Below are positions 5,928-14,849 of a DNA stretch of 64,000 nucleotides, one piece after another; position 1 is the stretch's first letter, and the number at the start of each line of letters is the position of its first letter. The notes beneath the pieces were generated by a model that worked only from the letters and a program-made list of their open reading frames with translations, ran no database searches and was not told where the DNA came from. A program made the translations under genes and the position numbers. The stretch lies in the NCBI GenBank assembly GCA_002402825.1, contig DHGP01000026.1, positions 27,046-91,045 on the forward strand, in the 5' to 3' direction. This DNA comes from Firmicutes bacterium UBA4795. Lineage in GTDB: Bacteria; Bacillota; Desulfotomaculia; Desulfotomaculales; Nap2-2B.

Positions 5928-8603
5928 TTGCTTATTGATGGTAACAGCTTAAGTTACCGAGCTTTTCATGCTTTACCCCTTCTTGCTACCAGCCACGGTA
6001 TTATTACTAACGCAGTTTATGGTTTTACCAATATGCTTTTAAAGATATTGCGCGACCTTAAACCAGATTTTGTAGCAGCCTGCTTTGATAAAGAAAAAAT
6101 AACCTTCCGTCACGAAAAATTTAAAGCGTATAAGGCGCAACGTCTGGCTACTCCGGCTGAATTAAGGGCCCAATTTCCTTTAATTAAAGAACTGCTTCAG
6201 GCCATGTGCATTCCTGTTTTGGAATTGCAAGGATATGAAGCCGATGACCTCATTGGTTCGCTGGTTTTAAAAGCTGAAAAAATAAGTTTACATAATATTA
6301 TTCTTACCGGAGACCAGGATGTGTTGCAACTGGTATCGCCGCAAACCAAAGTTTTGCTTACTAAAAGGGGAATTAGTGAATTGGAAGAGTATAGCGTTCA
6401 AAAAATAAAGACGCAATTTGGGGTTACCCCGACCCAATTTACCGACTTTAAAGGTTTAGTTGGTGATCCTTCAGACAACGTTCCCGGTATCCCTGGTATT
6501 GGGGCCAAAACTGCCGCAAAATTACTAAACAAATTCTCTTCTTTAGAAGAAATTATTTCGCGTCAAGCTGAATTGCCTTTAAAATTACAACCTAAAATAA
6601 GAATGTTTGCCGATCAAGCTAGGTTGGCCAAGGATCTAGTTACTATTGTCCAGGATGTCCCTGACCTGATAGAACCTAGCGAATGCCAATGGCCAGGCCC
6701 CGATCATTCCAGATTATTGGCTTTCTTTAATCGGTTGGAATTTAAAAGCTTAATCCGCGCCGCCTTAAACAAACCCGAAAAAGAAATAAGAGAGCAAAAC
6801 AGTAATTCAAAAGAGAATTTTTTGAAACAAACGTCTGTAGTTTCTTGCCAGGTAGACTATCAAACAATAATCCAACCGGAAGATTTACATAACATGTGCC
6901 GGAGAGTTTATAGGGCTGCCCGGGCTGCCGTGATCTTAAAGGGTAGCCGTGAAAAGGGGGTTTTGCAGGCTGCTATTTCATTTAAAGAATCGGGCGAAGA
7001 GCCAAAAAATTTTTATTTGCCGCTTGTTATTGACCACGAGGCGATGGCTGCTTCGATTGAGACTTTAAAAGATATTTGTCAAAATCCTGAGCTTGAAATA
7101 TTAACTCATGATGGCAAATCGGTTCTTTGGTGGTTAAAATATCACGGGTGGGAAATAAAAAACCTAGCTTTTGATACCATGATTGCAGGTTATCTTTTAA
7201 ACCCTGGTCTTTCCAGTTATGACTTGCCAGGTCTTGCCTTAGAGCATTTAAATATTGTTTTGCCTGCCGGCAGTGGGGAACAGGCCTTGGTAACCCAGGC
7301 TAACGCGGTGTTAAGACTAGCTGATGTTTTAGCCGCTAAAATTAATCTGCAAGGACAGAAGAAGCTTTTTTATGAGGTGGAAATGCCTTTAGTTAAGGTC
7401 TTGACAGCCATGGAAATGGCAGGCGTGACAGTAGATAAGCAGCAATTAATGCTTATGGCCGAGGAACTATCCAGGCAAATTGAATTATTAACCCAAGAAA
7501 CTTATGTTTTGGCTGGGAAAAAATTTAATCTATCTTCTCCAAAACAATTAGGTCAAGTCCTCTTTGAAAAATTAAAGTTACCGGTAATTAAGCGGACTAA
7601 AACAGGTTATTCTACTGATTTTGAAGTATTAACGGCACTAGCTGGCACCCACCCTATTATTGATAAAATACTGGCCCACCGGCAAATAGCTAAATTAAAA
7701 TCTACTTATGTGGACGGGTTGGCTGCTTTAATTAACTTATGCACTGGACGGCTGCACACCACTTTTCACCAAACAGGCACCGCTACCGGCCGGCTTAGTA
7801 GCGCTAATCCTAACTTACAAAATATACCTATTCGGATGCCTGAAGGCCGAAAAATCAGACGGGTATTTGTTCCCCGGCAGACCGGAAATTTGATTTTAAC
7901 GGCTGATTATTCCCAAATTGAGCTACGAGTGTTGGCCCATTTGTCGGGGGATGAAAGTTTGTGTTTGGCTTTTCAAGAAAAACAGGATATTCATGTCCGG
8001 ACGGCGGCAGAAGTTTTTAATGTAGACCTAACTGCCGTAACACCGGAAATGCGAGAAAGGGCTAAGGCCGTAAATTTCGGGATTATTTACGGTATAAGTG
8101 ATTTTGGCCTGGCCCGAGGGATTAATATTTCCCGTCAGGAAGCTAAACAGTATATTGAATATTATTTTGCCCGTCATCCAGGGGTAAAAAAGTATATTGA
8201 AAACACTATAAGTCAGGCCCGGGAAAAAGGTTACGTGACCACTTTGTTAAACAGGCGCCGTTATTTGCCTGATTTACTTAGTTCTGACCACAACGTACGT
8301 AGCTTTGGGGAAAGAATGGCCATAAATACTACTATTCAAGGCAGCGCGGCCGATATTATTAAGCTGGCCATGGTACATGTTTATAACGCCCTAAAAAAAC
8401 GCAAATTAGCCACCCAAATGATTTTACAGGTTCATGATGAGCTTATTTTTGACGTTTCGAGCGAGGAAATTAAGGAAGTCAAAAAACTGGTCAGACACTG
8501 CATGGTTAACGCGCTGCCCTTGACTGTTCCTCTGGTAGTAGATTTAAAAGCTGGACCAAACTGGTACGAAGCCGGTTTAATCAATAATGACGAAGGTGGT
8601 TAA
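5928..8603 (+). CDS. polA: DNA polymerase I
   Basis: At about 891 residues this is a full three-domain Pol I. The N-terminal 5'-3' nuclease carries LLIDGNSLSYRAFHAL, the YEADD-type metal site (GYEADDLIG) and GDPSDNVPGIPGIG. A middle 3'-5' exonuclease-like domain keeps FDTMIAGYLL but lacks the DxE motif, as in Bacillus enzymes, so proofreading is probably lost. The polymerase has motif A DYSQIELR (about residue 660), motif B RAKAVNFGIIYG (about 708) and motif C QVHDEL (about 833). It fills gaps in repair and replaces RNA primers. TTG 5928 has no ribosome site; AGGTG at 5898-5902 points to ATT 5907 or CTG 5910. mutM follows directly. Confidence 0.97.
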   Translation: MLIDGNSLSYRAFHALPLLATSHGIITNAVYGFTNMLLKILRDLKPDFVAACFDKEKITFRHEKFKAYKAQRLATPAELRAQFPLIKELLQAMCIPVLELQGYEADDLIGSLVLKAEKISLHNIILTGDQDVLQLVSPQTKVLLTKRGISELEEYSVQKIKTQFGVTPTQFTDFKGLVGDPSDNVPGIPGIGAKTAAKLLNKFSSLEEIISRQAELPLKLQPKIRMFADQARLAKDLVTIVQDVPDLIEPSECQWPGPDHSRLLAFFNRLEFKSLIRAALNKPEKEIREQNSNSKENFLKQTSVVSCQVDYQTIIQPEDLHNMCRRVYRAARAAVILKGSREKGVLQAAISFKESGEEPKNFYLPLVIDHEAMAASIETLKDICQNPELEILTHDGKSVLWWLKYHGWEIKNLAFDTMIAGYLLNPGLSSYDLPGLALEHLNIVLPAGSGEQALVTQANAVLRLADVLAAKINLQGQKKLFYEVEMPLVKVLTAMEMAGVTVDKQQLMLMAEELSRQIELLTQETYVLAGKKFNLSSPKQLGQVLFEKLKLPVIKRTKTGYSTDFEVLTALAGTHPIIDKILAHRQIAKLKSTYVDGLAALINLCTGRLHTTFHQTGTATGRLSSANPNLQNIPIRMPEGRKIRRVFVPRQTGNLILTADYSQIELRVLAHLSGDESLCLAFQEKQDIHVRTAAEVFNVDLTAVTPEMRERAKAVNFGIIYGISDFGLARGINISRQEAKQYIEYYFARHPGVKKYIENTISQAREKGYVTTLLNRRRYLPDLLSSDHNVRSFGERMAINTTIQGSAADIIKLAMVHVYNALKKRKLATQMILQVHDELIFDVSSEEIKEVKKLVRHCMVNALPLTVPLVVDLKAGPNWYEAGLINNDEGG

Positions 8604-9431
8604 ATGCCTGAATTGCCGGAAGTAGAAACAATTAAACGTAGCCTGGCTCAAAAAATTACCGGACTTACCATTCGTGAGGTAAAAATATATTTACCGAAAA
8701 TTATTCAAATACCAAGTCCAAACGAATTCCAAACCGTACTTAAAGGAAAAACTTTTCTTAACGTTAATCGACATGGTAAGTATTTACTTTTTTATTTGTC
8801 AGCAGGGTATGTTTTAGTAGTGCATTTAAAAATGACAGGTCAGTTAATATACTCTCCAGCAAATGCTGCGGTAGCTAAGCATACCCACGCTATTTTTAAC
8901 TTAAGTAATGAACACCGCCTTAGTTTTTTAGATTTGCGCCAGTTTGGCCGTTTATACCTGGTCCTGCTTGGGGAGTTAGAAAATATACCCAGCCTAAAAA
9001 AGTTAGGAGTTGATCCCTTAGGAGAAAAATTTTTCCCGGATATAATGGCCAAAGAATTACGCCGCCGGCGTACTAGGTTAAAGCCGCTTCTTTTAGACCA
9101 GTCGTTTATTGCAGGAATTGGAAATATATACGCTGATGAAATTTTATACCGGGCTTATTTGCACCCCTTGCGGCCGGCTAATACGTTAAAGGCTCAAGAA
9201 ACAGTCTGGTTATTTGAGGCTATTCAGAAAGTCTTACAAGAAAGCATTGCTTGCCGCGGCACTACTATCCGCGATTACGTGGATGGAGAAGGCCGGCCAG
9301 GGAATTACCAGAATAAGCTAAAGGTACACGGACGCGCCGGCCAGACCTGCGAGCAATGCGGTCAGCTTATAACTCGCCTGCGCCTACAAGGTCGCAGTAC
9401 CTATATTTGCCCATATTGTCAAAAACTATAA
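8604..9431 (+). CDS. mutM: Formamidopyrimidine-DNA glycosylase
   Basis: The 275-residue enzyme begins MPELPEVE, in which Pro2 and Glu3 (after Met removal) are the catalytic nucleophile region. It has the conserved Lys region HLKMTGQL, the helix-two-turn-helix GIGNIYADEILYRA, and a C-terminal zinc finger CxxC...CPYC. It excises oxidised purines such as 8-oxoguanine and nicks the abasic site. The ATG directly follows the polA stop, so the two are co-transcribed. Pairing of polA with mutM is a widespread repair operon in Firmicutes. Confidence 0.97.
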   Translation: MPELPEVETIKRSLAQKITGLTIREVKIYLPKIIQIPSPNEFQTVLKGKTFLNVNRHGKYLLFYLSAGYVLVVHLKMTGQLIYSPANAAVAKHTHAIFNLSNEHRLSFLDLRQFGRLYLVLLGELENIPSLKKLGVDPLGEKFFPDIMAKELRRRRTRLKPLLLDQSFIAGIGNIYADEILYRAYLHPLRPANTLKAQETVWLFEAIQKVLQESIACRGTTIRDYVDGEGRPGNYQNKLKVHGRAGQTCEQCGQLITRLRLQGRSTYICPYCQKL

Positions 9432-9506
9432 TTAAGCACATCAGCACACTTTTGCTTTTCCCCCATACGATTTTTAGGAGAAACAATTCTTGGGGGTTGG
9501 TCATAG

Positions 9507-10136
9507 GTGGAGCTGTTTACCATATTTGTGCTTGCTCTGGCGCTAAATTTAGATTCTTTTGGGGTTGGGGTGACCTACGGGGTAAGAAAAATTAAATTGC
9601 CCTTTAGCTCTGTTTTAATAATTTGCTTGGAATCTATAGCCGCCATTAGCCTGTCTATGTTAACGGGTAATTTTATAACCCAAATAATTTCGTTAAAACT
9701 GGCTAGACATTGTAGCGGGATTATTTTATTCTTACTGGGCTTGTGGAAAATAATCGAGGGTAAATCTAAGGAAAAAAAGGATACCCAACTACCGCATTCT
9801 ATATTACAACTGCAAATCCAAACTTTAGGGATAGTCATTCAAGTGCTCCGGGAGCCCCAACGGGCCGATATTGATAATTCTGGGGTCATTTCTTTTCAAG
9901 AAGCGTTGTTGTTGGGTTTAGCTTTAGCTCTTGATGCTTTTGCGGCTGGATTTGTCTTTTCAATGCTGAAAATTAACCTGCTGTTAACAGTTTTTATTAT
10001 AGGAGGGGGCCTTATTTTCCTTATTTATCTTGGCTTATACTGCGGGAAATTTTTAAGCGCTACCATATTTAGCCGGCATTTTTTGATCTTGCCTGGTTTT
10101 ATTTTAATATTTTTAGGGTTTCTGAATTTAAAGTAA
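9507..10136 (+). CDS. ytaF: Sporulation membrane protein YtaF (MntP-like fold)
   Basis: The 209-residue integral membrane protein contains two related halves, each with a membrane helix bearing LALxLDSF/A (ALALNLDSFGVGVTYGV near residue 10 and ALALDAFAAGFVFSML near residue 135). Six hydrophobic segments are separated by a polar loop with DIDNSGVISFQEA. YtaF is conserved in endospore-formers and belongs to the MntP/LysE-like transporter group; its exact role is unknown. The GTG start at 9507 is preceded by GGGGGTTGG. Its place between mutM and coaE matches the Bacillus and Peptococcaceae gene order. Confidence 0.88.
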   Translation: MELFTIFVLALALNLDSFGVGVTYGVRKIKLPFSSVLIICLESIAAISLSMLTGNFITQIISLKLARHCSGIILFLLGLWKIIEGKSKEKKDTQLPHSILQLQIQTLGIVIQVLREPQRADIDNSGVISFQEALLLGLALALDAFAAGFVFSMLKINLLLTVFIIGGGLIFLIYLGLYCGKFLSATIFSRHFLILPGFILIFLGFLNLK

Positions 10137-10160
10137 GTTATTGTTATTATTATTTAAATA

Positions 10161-10200
10161 ATTTACTTTAAAATATATTAAAGTGTACTATAAAGTAAAT
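10161..10200. repeat. Nested AT-rich inverted repeats between ytaF and coaE
   Basis: ATTTACTTTA (10161-10170) and TAAAGTAAAT (10191-10200) form a perfect 10-bp inverted repeat with a 20-bp spacer. Within it ACTTTAA (10165-10171) also pairs with TTAAAGT (10178-10184). The two hairpins exclude each other. This could be an operator or a weak terminator/antiterminator; the AT richness makes chance a real possibility. Confidence 0.4.
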
Positions 10201-10250
10201 TTAACTGTTTTTAGCAAATCGTAAGAAATAATTAGGGTGGGAATATTAAA

Positions 10251-10850
10251 GTGAAAATTATTGGCCTAACTGGTAATATTGGTAGTGGTAAAAGCCTTGT
10301 TTCCCGTCGCCTGCGGGAGCTTGGCGCGCAGGTAATTAATACTGATATTGTAGCCAGAGAAGTGGTGGCTTCTGGAACTCAGGCTTTGGAAAAAATAGTG
10401 CGTAAATTTGGCCGGGAAACGCTCCGTTCAGATGGGACCCTGGACCGTAAATATATGGGAGCAAAAGTCTTTAGTGACGCTAACGCGCTGATCAATTTAA
10501 ACGCTATTGTTCACCCTCAAATTAGGAAAGAATTAATAAAGCAAATAAAAGCATTTAAGAAACAAAAAAAAGCGGAACCAAAGGTGCTGGTAATTGAAGC
10601 ACCTTTGTTAATTGAAGCAAAAATGCAAAACCTTGTTGATGAAGTCTGGTTAGTTACCGTGGATGAAGAAATCCAGTTGAAACGGGTTATGACCAGAGAC
10701 GGCTTGACCGAAAAAGAAGTAAGGTTACGTCTGGCAGCTCAAATGCCGCAGGAAGAAAAAAAGGCATATGCTCACCGGGTAATAAATAATAATGGCAATA
10801 TAAAGGATTTGCTAGCTCAAGTAGATAAACTTTGGAGTGAATTAGAATAG
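10251..10850 (+). CDS. coaE: Dephospho-CoA kinase
   Basis: The 199-residue cytosolic kinase has the P-loop GLTGNIGSGKS (residues 5-15), NTDIVAREV (substrate-binding Asp), LNAIVHPQIRKEL, APLLIEA and a C-terminal VINNNGN segment. It phosphorylates dephospho-CoA at the ribose 3'-OH, the last step of CoA biosynthesis. The GTG start at 10251 has AGGGTGGG 8 bp upstream. A lytic transglycosylase gene follows in the same direction, an arrangement I recall from other Peptococcaceae. Confidence 0.95.
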   Translation: MKIIGLTGNIGSGKSLVSRRLRELGAQVINTDIVAREVVASGTQALEKIVRKFGRETLRSDGTLDRKYMGAKVFSDANALINLNAIVHPQIRKELIKQIKAFKKQKKAEPKVLVIEAPLLIEAKMQNLVDEVWLVTVDEEIQLKRVMTRDGLTEKEVRLRLAAQMPQEEKKAYAHRVINNNGNIKDLLAQVDKLWSELE

Positions 10851-10867
10851 CAAGGTTAAAATGGCAG

Positions 10868-11389
10868 TTGTTGCTCTTTTTCATCCTGATATTAATCTTT
10901 TATTTTAAGCCCATAGGGCGCCTCTTTTACCCTTTTCCTTACCAAAAGAACATTTCTTACTATGCCCAAAAGAACGATTTAAATCCTTACCTGTTGGCCG
11001 CGGTTATTAAAACTGAAAGTAATTTTAACCCGCGGGCCATATCAGCCAAAGGGGCCCGAGGATTGATGCAGATTATGCCGAAAACAGGAAGATGGGTGGC
11101 TTTGCAGACAGGACAAATTGAATTTAAGGTAGAACAGTTAGATGAACCCGAAATAAATATTTGCCTGGGGTCGTGGTACCTGGCAGAGTTAAAACGGGAA
11201 TTTTACGGAAACACCATTTTGGCTTTAGCGGCCTATAATGGGGGGCGTGAAAATGTAAGCCGGTGGTTGCAGCAAAAACAGTGGGTTGGTGAGCTGACAA
11301 AGCTGGATTCACTTCCTTTTCCAGAAACAAGACAGTTTATCCGGAAAGTTTTATGGAACTATAAGGTATACCGATACCTTTACGGATAA
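10868..11389 (+). CDS. Lytic transglycosylase (SLT domain), membrane-anchored
   Basis: The 173-residue protein has one N-terminal membrane anchor (LLFFILILIFYF) followed by a complete SLT goose-lysozyme-like domain. It contains LLAAVIKTESNFNP with the catalytic Glu at residue 50, AKGARGLMQIMP, and LALAAYNGG. It cleaves peptidoglycan between MurNAc and GlcNAc with 1,6-anhydro product formation on the outer face of the membrane. The TTG at 10868 is the first normal start codon; the frame stays open back into the coaE end, so the N-terminus could be a few residues longer. It sits 17 bp after coaE and is probably co-transcribed. Confidence 0.9.
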   Translation: MLLFFILILIFYFKPIGRLFYPFPYQKNISYYAQKNDLNPYLLAAVIKTESNFNPRAISAKGARGLMQIMPKTGRWVALQTGQIEFKVEQLDEPEINICLGSWYLAELKREFYGNTILALAAYNGGRENVSRWLQQKQWVGELTKLDSLPFPETRQFIRKVLWNYKVYRYLYG

Positions 11390-11629
11390 AATGCTTACTG
11401 GTCACTTAACCCCCTCTTTAATTTCTTTTACTACAATTTGGATAAAATAATTCCTCCGTCTTTTTTTCACTTATTTATTTAGTTCTAATACTCAGGTTTT
11501 TCCCAATAAAATATATTAAAACATATCATAAAATTAATTAGTCCCCATATTAGCTATAACCGATCAGCAGTCAGTTTCCATTTATCAATCATAGGTATTT
11601 ATAAATCTAAATAAACAGATGGTTTTTTA

Positions 11630-12970
11630 ATGTTAACTATTATATTAATTATTTTGGCGGGTTTTACAGGAACTATATTTTTAAAAGCCCTTAGAAAAAG
11701 GAAAATATTTTTTTTGGCTAGTTTTTTAAACCAGCAATACCACCAATTATCCCGGGTTTTAGGGGCTGTTGGGGTGGTGGCCTTTGTTATTTTTATGGTT
11801 GCTTACCCGGGTGCTACGTACAACGGAGCAGTTAGTGGGCTTAAAGCCTGGTGGAATATTGTTTTTCCATCCCTGCTCCCCTTTTTTATTGCCTCGGAAA
11901 TTTTAATGAGTTTAGGGGTGGTTCATTTTATGGGTGTTTTACTTGAACCAGTAATGCGCCCTCTTTTTAATGTTCCTGGCGCCGGCTCTTTTGTGGTGGC
12001 AATTGGTTATACTTCCGGGTACCCGGTAGGGGCAATGATTACGGCGCGTTTACGTCAGCAACGTTTATGCACCCGAATTGAAGGTGAACGCCTGCTGGTC
12101 TTTACTAATAACTCCAGCCCCTTATTTATGTTGGTTGCAGTGGCCACCGGAATGTTTCATAACCCGTCTTTAGGACCACTTATTGCTCTTAATCATTACC
12201 TGGCTAACCTGACCCTTGGTTTTTGCCTGCGTTATTATGGACGTAAAGATCCGGAAACCATTACCCTGCCTAAACCAAGTTGTGGGAACATTATTAAAAA
12301 AGCCTGGCGGGAAATGAGCCGGGTGCAACAACAAGAAAACCGCCCCTTGGGAAAAATTATTAGTGAGGCGGTAAGTAGCGCGGTTAATAACCTTTTGAGC
12401 ATCGGGGGTTTTATTATTTTTTTCGCCGTGGTAATCAGACTTTTAACCGATACTGGCTGGATAAACTTTTTGACGCGGGTAATGGGTGTTTTTTTGCTAC
12501 CCTTAGGCTTTGAACCAGCTGTTTTGCCGGCTATAGCCAGCGGCTTGTTTGAGGTGACCATCGGTACTAAGATAGTCAGTGAGACTATAGCTCCCCTTTC
12601 CCAGCAATTAATGGCGGTAGCCATGATTTTGGCCTGGAACGGGTTTTCTATCCACGCCCAAGCTGCCAGTATGATTGCTAAAACTGATTTACGCTTAGCC
12701 CCTTACGTATTTGGGCGCCTGGCCCATGCTTTTTTGGCTGTCTTTTATACTTATTTACTTTTTGGGCCATTACACGCTTTAATCAAATCGTTTGTCCAGC
12801 CTGTTACCGCCCCCTTTAATTGTTTGGAACGGTCCCTTTCTTTGTGGCTAAGCTTACCTTTATGCGGTTATATTTCTGCCTCTTTCCTGGCCGCTTTAAT
12901 TATTCTTTTTTTGGCCCTTCTTTTTTTAAGCTATTTACTTCGTTTATGTTTACGGGCTAAAATTAACTAA
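11630..12970 (+). CDS. ylbJ: Sporulation integral membrane protein YlbJ
   Basis: The 446-residue multi-spanning protein carries two nucleoside-recognition (Gate) domains, with GLKAWWNIVFPSLLPFFIASEIL, GAGSFVVAIGYTSGYPVGAMI and a second-half LLPLGFEPAVLPAIASGLFEVTIG. This is the spore-former YlbJ pattern; in Bacillus the gene is under sigma-E and needed for spore cortex formation. The 240-bp gap upstream (11390-11629) is AT-rich with no gene or clear promoter. The start ATG lacks a strong ribosome site. The gene converges on pstA with a 6-bp gap. Confidence 0.88.
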   Translation: MLTIILIILAGFTGTIFLKALRKRKIFFLASFLNQQYHQLSRVLGAVGVVAFVIFMVAYPGATYNGAVSGLKAWWNIVFPSLLPFFIASEILMSLGVVHFMGVLLEPVMRPLFNVPGAGSFVVAIGYTSGYPVGAMITARLRQQRLCTRIEGERLLVFTNNSSPLFMLVAVATGMFHNPSLGPLIALNHYLANLTLGFCLRYYGRKDPETITLPKPSCGNIIKKAWREMSRVQQQENRPLGKIISEAVSSAVNNLLSIGGFIIFFAVVIRLLTDTGWINFLTRVMGVFLLPLGFEPAVLPAIASGLFEVTIGTKIVSETIAPLSQQLMAVAMILAWNGFSIHAQAASMIAKTDLRLAPYVFGRLAHAFLAVFYTYLLFGPLHALIKSFVQPVTAPFNCLERSLSLWLSLPLCGYISASFLAALIILFLALLFLSYLLRLCLRAKIN

Positions 12971-12976
12971 CTTTAT

Positions 12977-13861
12977 TTAAACAGCGGTTAATTTGCGACT
13001 GAAATAATGTCCTAACCAGCGGGCCAATAAATTAAATATTAATACTATTAAAATTAAAACAGCTGCCGAGCCGTTGGCTACCCTTTTTACGTCGGGAATA
13101 ATTGCTTCTGCGTTTACTTTCCAGATATGAACGGCCAGAGTTTCTGCCGGGCGAAAAGGGTTAAGGGGAGAAGCGGAACTAAAAATATTCCAGTTGGTAA
13201 AGTCTAAAGCCGGACTGCTCATGCCCGCAGTATATAATAAGGCGGCTGCCTCGCCAAAAACACGTCCGGAAGTAATGATTATGCCGGTAATCAAAGCAGG
13301 TAGGGCTGCCGGAATCATAATGCGCCAAATTGTTTGCCAGCGGGTAGCGCCTAAAGCTAGACTGGCCTCACGTAAATCAGGAAATACGCCCTGGATGGCC
13401 TCCTCAGAGATTCTTACCATCATTGGTAAATTGATTACCGTCAAAGTTAATGCTCCAGCCATTAAGGAATATCCCCAACCCGTGTAATTAACAAAAAGCA
13501 GTAAGCCAAAAAGACCAACTACAATTGAAGGAAGTGAAGTTAAGGTTTCAATGCTTAGCCGAATAATTTCAATTAAAAGTCCCTTCTTCGCGTATTCGGC
13601 CATGTATATCCCGGCTAATAACCCCAAGGGAATGGTTATGAACATGGTAAGGATTAAGAGGTAAAAAGAATTAAATATTTGGGGACCAATACCCCCACCA
13701 GGACGGATTGTTGCTGCCGGTGAAGTTAAAAAATCCCAACTGATAGCCCTTGTTCCTTCAAGCAAAATAAAAAATAACAACCCCAACAGCAAAACCAAAA
13801 TTAATCCCGCTCCCAGCCAAAACAAACATAAAGCAATCCGATTTACCAGCTGGGCGTTCAA
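12977..13861 (-). CDS. pstA: Phosphate ABC transporter permease PstA
   Basis: The 294-residue protein has six membrane helices and the ABC-permease EAA loop (EASLALGATRWQTIWRIMIPAALPALITG). PstA and PstC form the phosphate channel of the PstSCAB importer. Its start lies 4 bp after the pstC stop. The ATPase gene pstB does not follow, as it normally would; it is at 61826-62608 on the same strand. Confidence 0.96.
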   Translation of the reverse strand: MNAQLVNRIALCLFWLGAGLILVLLLGLLFFILLEGTRAISWDFLTSPAATIRPGGGIGPQIFNSFYLLILTMFITIPLGLLAGIYMAEYAKKGLLIEIIRLSIETLTSLPSIVVGLFGLLLFVNYTGWGYSLMAGALTLTVINLPMMVRISEEAIQGVFPDLREASLALGATRWQTIWRIMIPAALPALITGIIITSGRVFGEAAALLYTAGMSSPALDFTNWNIFSSASPLNPFRPAETLAVHIWKVNAEAIIPDVKRVANGSAAVLILIVLIFNLLARWLGHYFSRKLTAV

Positions 13862-13865
13862 TACC

Positions 13866-14789
13866 CTATCCCCTCTTAGAAACTATTTTAATAGTTAAAA
13901 TAAAGAAAAAAGAAAACCCTAATAAAACTAAGCTCATTGTCCATAAAGCGTTATTCCACAGGGAACCTGTGGTTGTGTACCCCATATCCATAGTAATGGC
14001 GCTGGTAAGGGTCATAGCCGGGTCTAAGATTGAGGTAGGAATTTTTCTGGTATTACCAATTACCATTTGTACCGCCAAGGCTTCTCCAAAGGCACGCGCC
14101 AGGCCTAAAACAATACCGGTGATTATTCCCGAACGTGCCGCCGGCAGTAAGACCAGTCTAATTACCTGCCAGTGAGTGGAACCTAGAGCAAAGGCTGCTT
14201 CTTTCCATTGACGGGGCTGCGAACGGAGGCTGTCGGTAGAAACACTAATAATGGTAGGTAAAATCATTACGGCAAGAACCAAAAAACCCGCCAGGATGCT
14301 AAATCCGTTGCCACCAATATAATCGCGAATGAAAGGAACCAGTAAAATTAAACCAACATAACCATAAACCACCGAGGGAATTCCAGCTAGCAACTCAATG
14401 GCTGGTTGCAAAATGCGTTGCCCCCAGACAGGAGCAATTTCCACCATAAAAACAGCCACCAGAATGCTTAATGGGGCGCTTACCAGTACGGCCAGCATAG
14501 AAACAGCAAGAGAACCAATGATAAAGGGTAAAGCTCCTACTTTAGGACCACCGTTAATCGGGGGGCGGTCTGGCCACCATTGGGTGCTTAAAAAAAATTC
14601 ATTAAAGCTTACTTTGTTGATGAAAAAAGTAGCTAAGCCTTTGGTACTGATAAAATAAACCAGGGCTAACGTTAAAATGATTACCACGGCTGCACAACTA
14701 AAAGCTAGAGCTTTTCCACCAATTTCATGGTACTTTTTCCTTTTTGCCAACCATGAATCAGTTTTAAAAGAAAATGAACTTTTAGTCAT
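13866..14789 (-). CDS. pstC: Phosphate ABC transporter permease PstC
   Basis: The 307-residue inner-membrane permease begins with a cytoplasmic basic segment and a membrane helix. A periplasmic-type loop carries STQWWPDRPP, and the EAA loop reads EAAFALGSTHWQVIRLVLLPAARSGIITG. It partners with PstA and accepts phosphate from the lipoprotein PstS. It lies between pstS (60 bp upstream) and pstA (4 bp downstream). Confidence 0.96.
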   Translation of the reverse strand: MTKSSFSFKTDSWLAKRKKYHEIGGKALAFSCAAVVIILTLALVYFISTKGLATFFINKVSFNEFFLSTQWWPDRPPINGGPKVGALPFIIGSLAVSMLAVLVSAPLSILVAVFMVEIAPVWGQRILQPAIELLAGIPSVVYGYVGLILLVPFIRDYIGGNGFSILAGFLVLAVMILPTIISVSTDSLRSQPRQWKEAAFALGSTHWQVIRLVLLPAARSGIITGIVLGLARAFGEALAVQMVIGNTRKIPTSILDPAMTLTSAITMDMGYTTTGSLWNNALWTMSLVLLGFSFFFILTIKIVSKRG

Positions 14790-14849
14790 TACCAGTCCCC
14801 TTTATGCCTGGATAAATACTTAAAATTACGGGATGCTACTTTTTTTTAT

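Noticed and set aside
11390..11629. 240-bp gap between the transglycosylase and ylbJ searched for a small gene, RNA or promoter
   Set aside because: AT-rich; only a 19-codon ATG frame without a ribosome site, no stable hairpin and no convincing -35/-10 pair.
12235..12624. Long minus-strand open frame inside ylbJ
   Set aside because: Antisense shadow of a well-supported membrane protein; no family motifs and no ribosome site.
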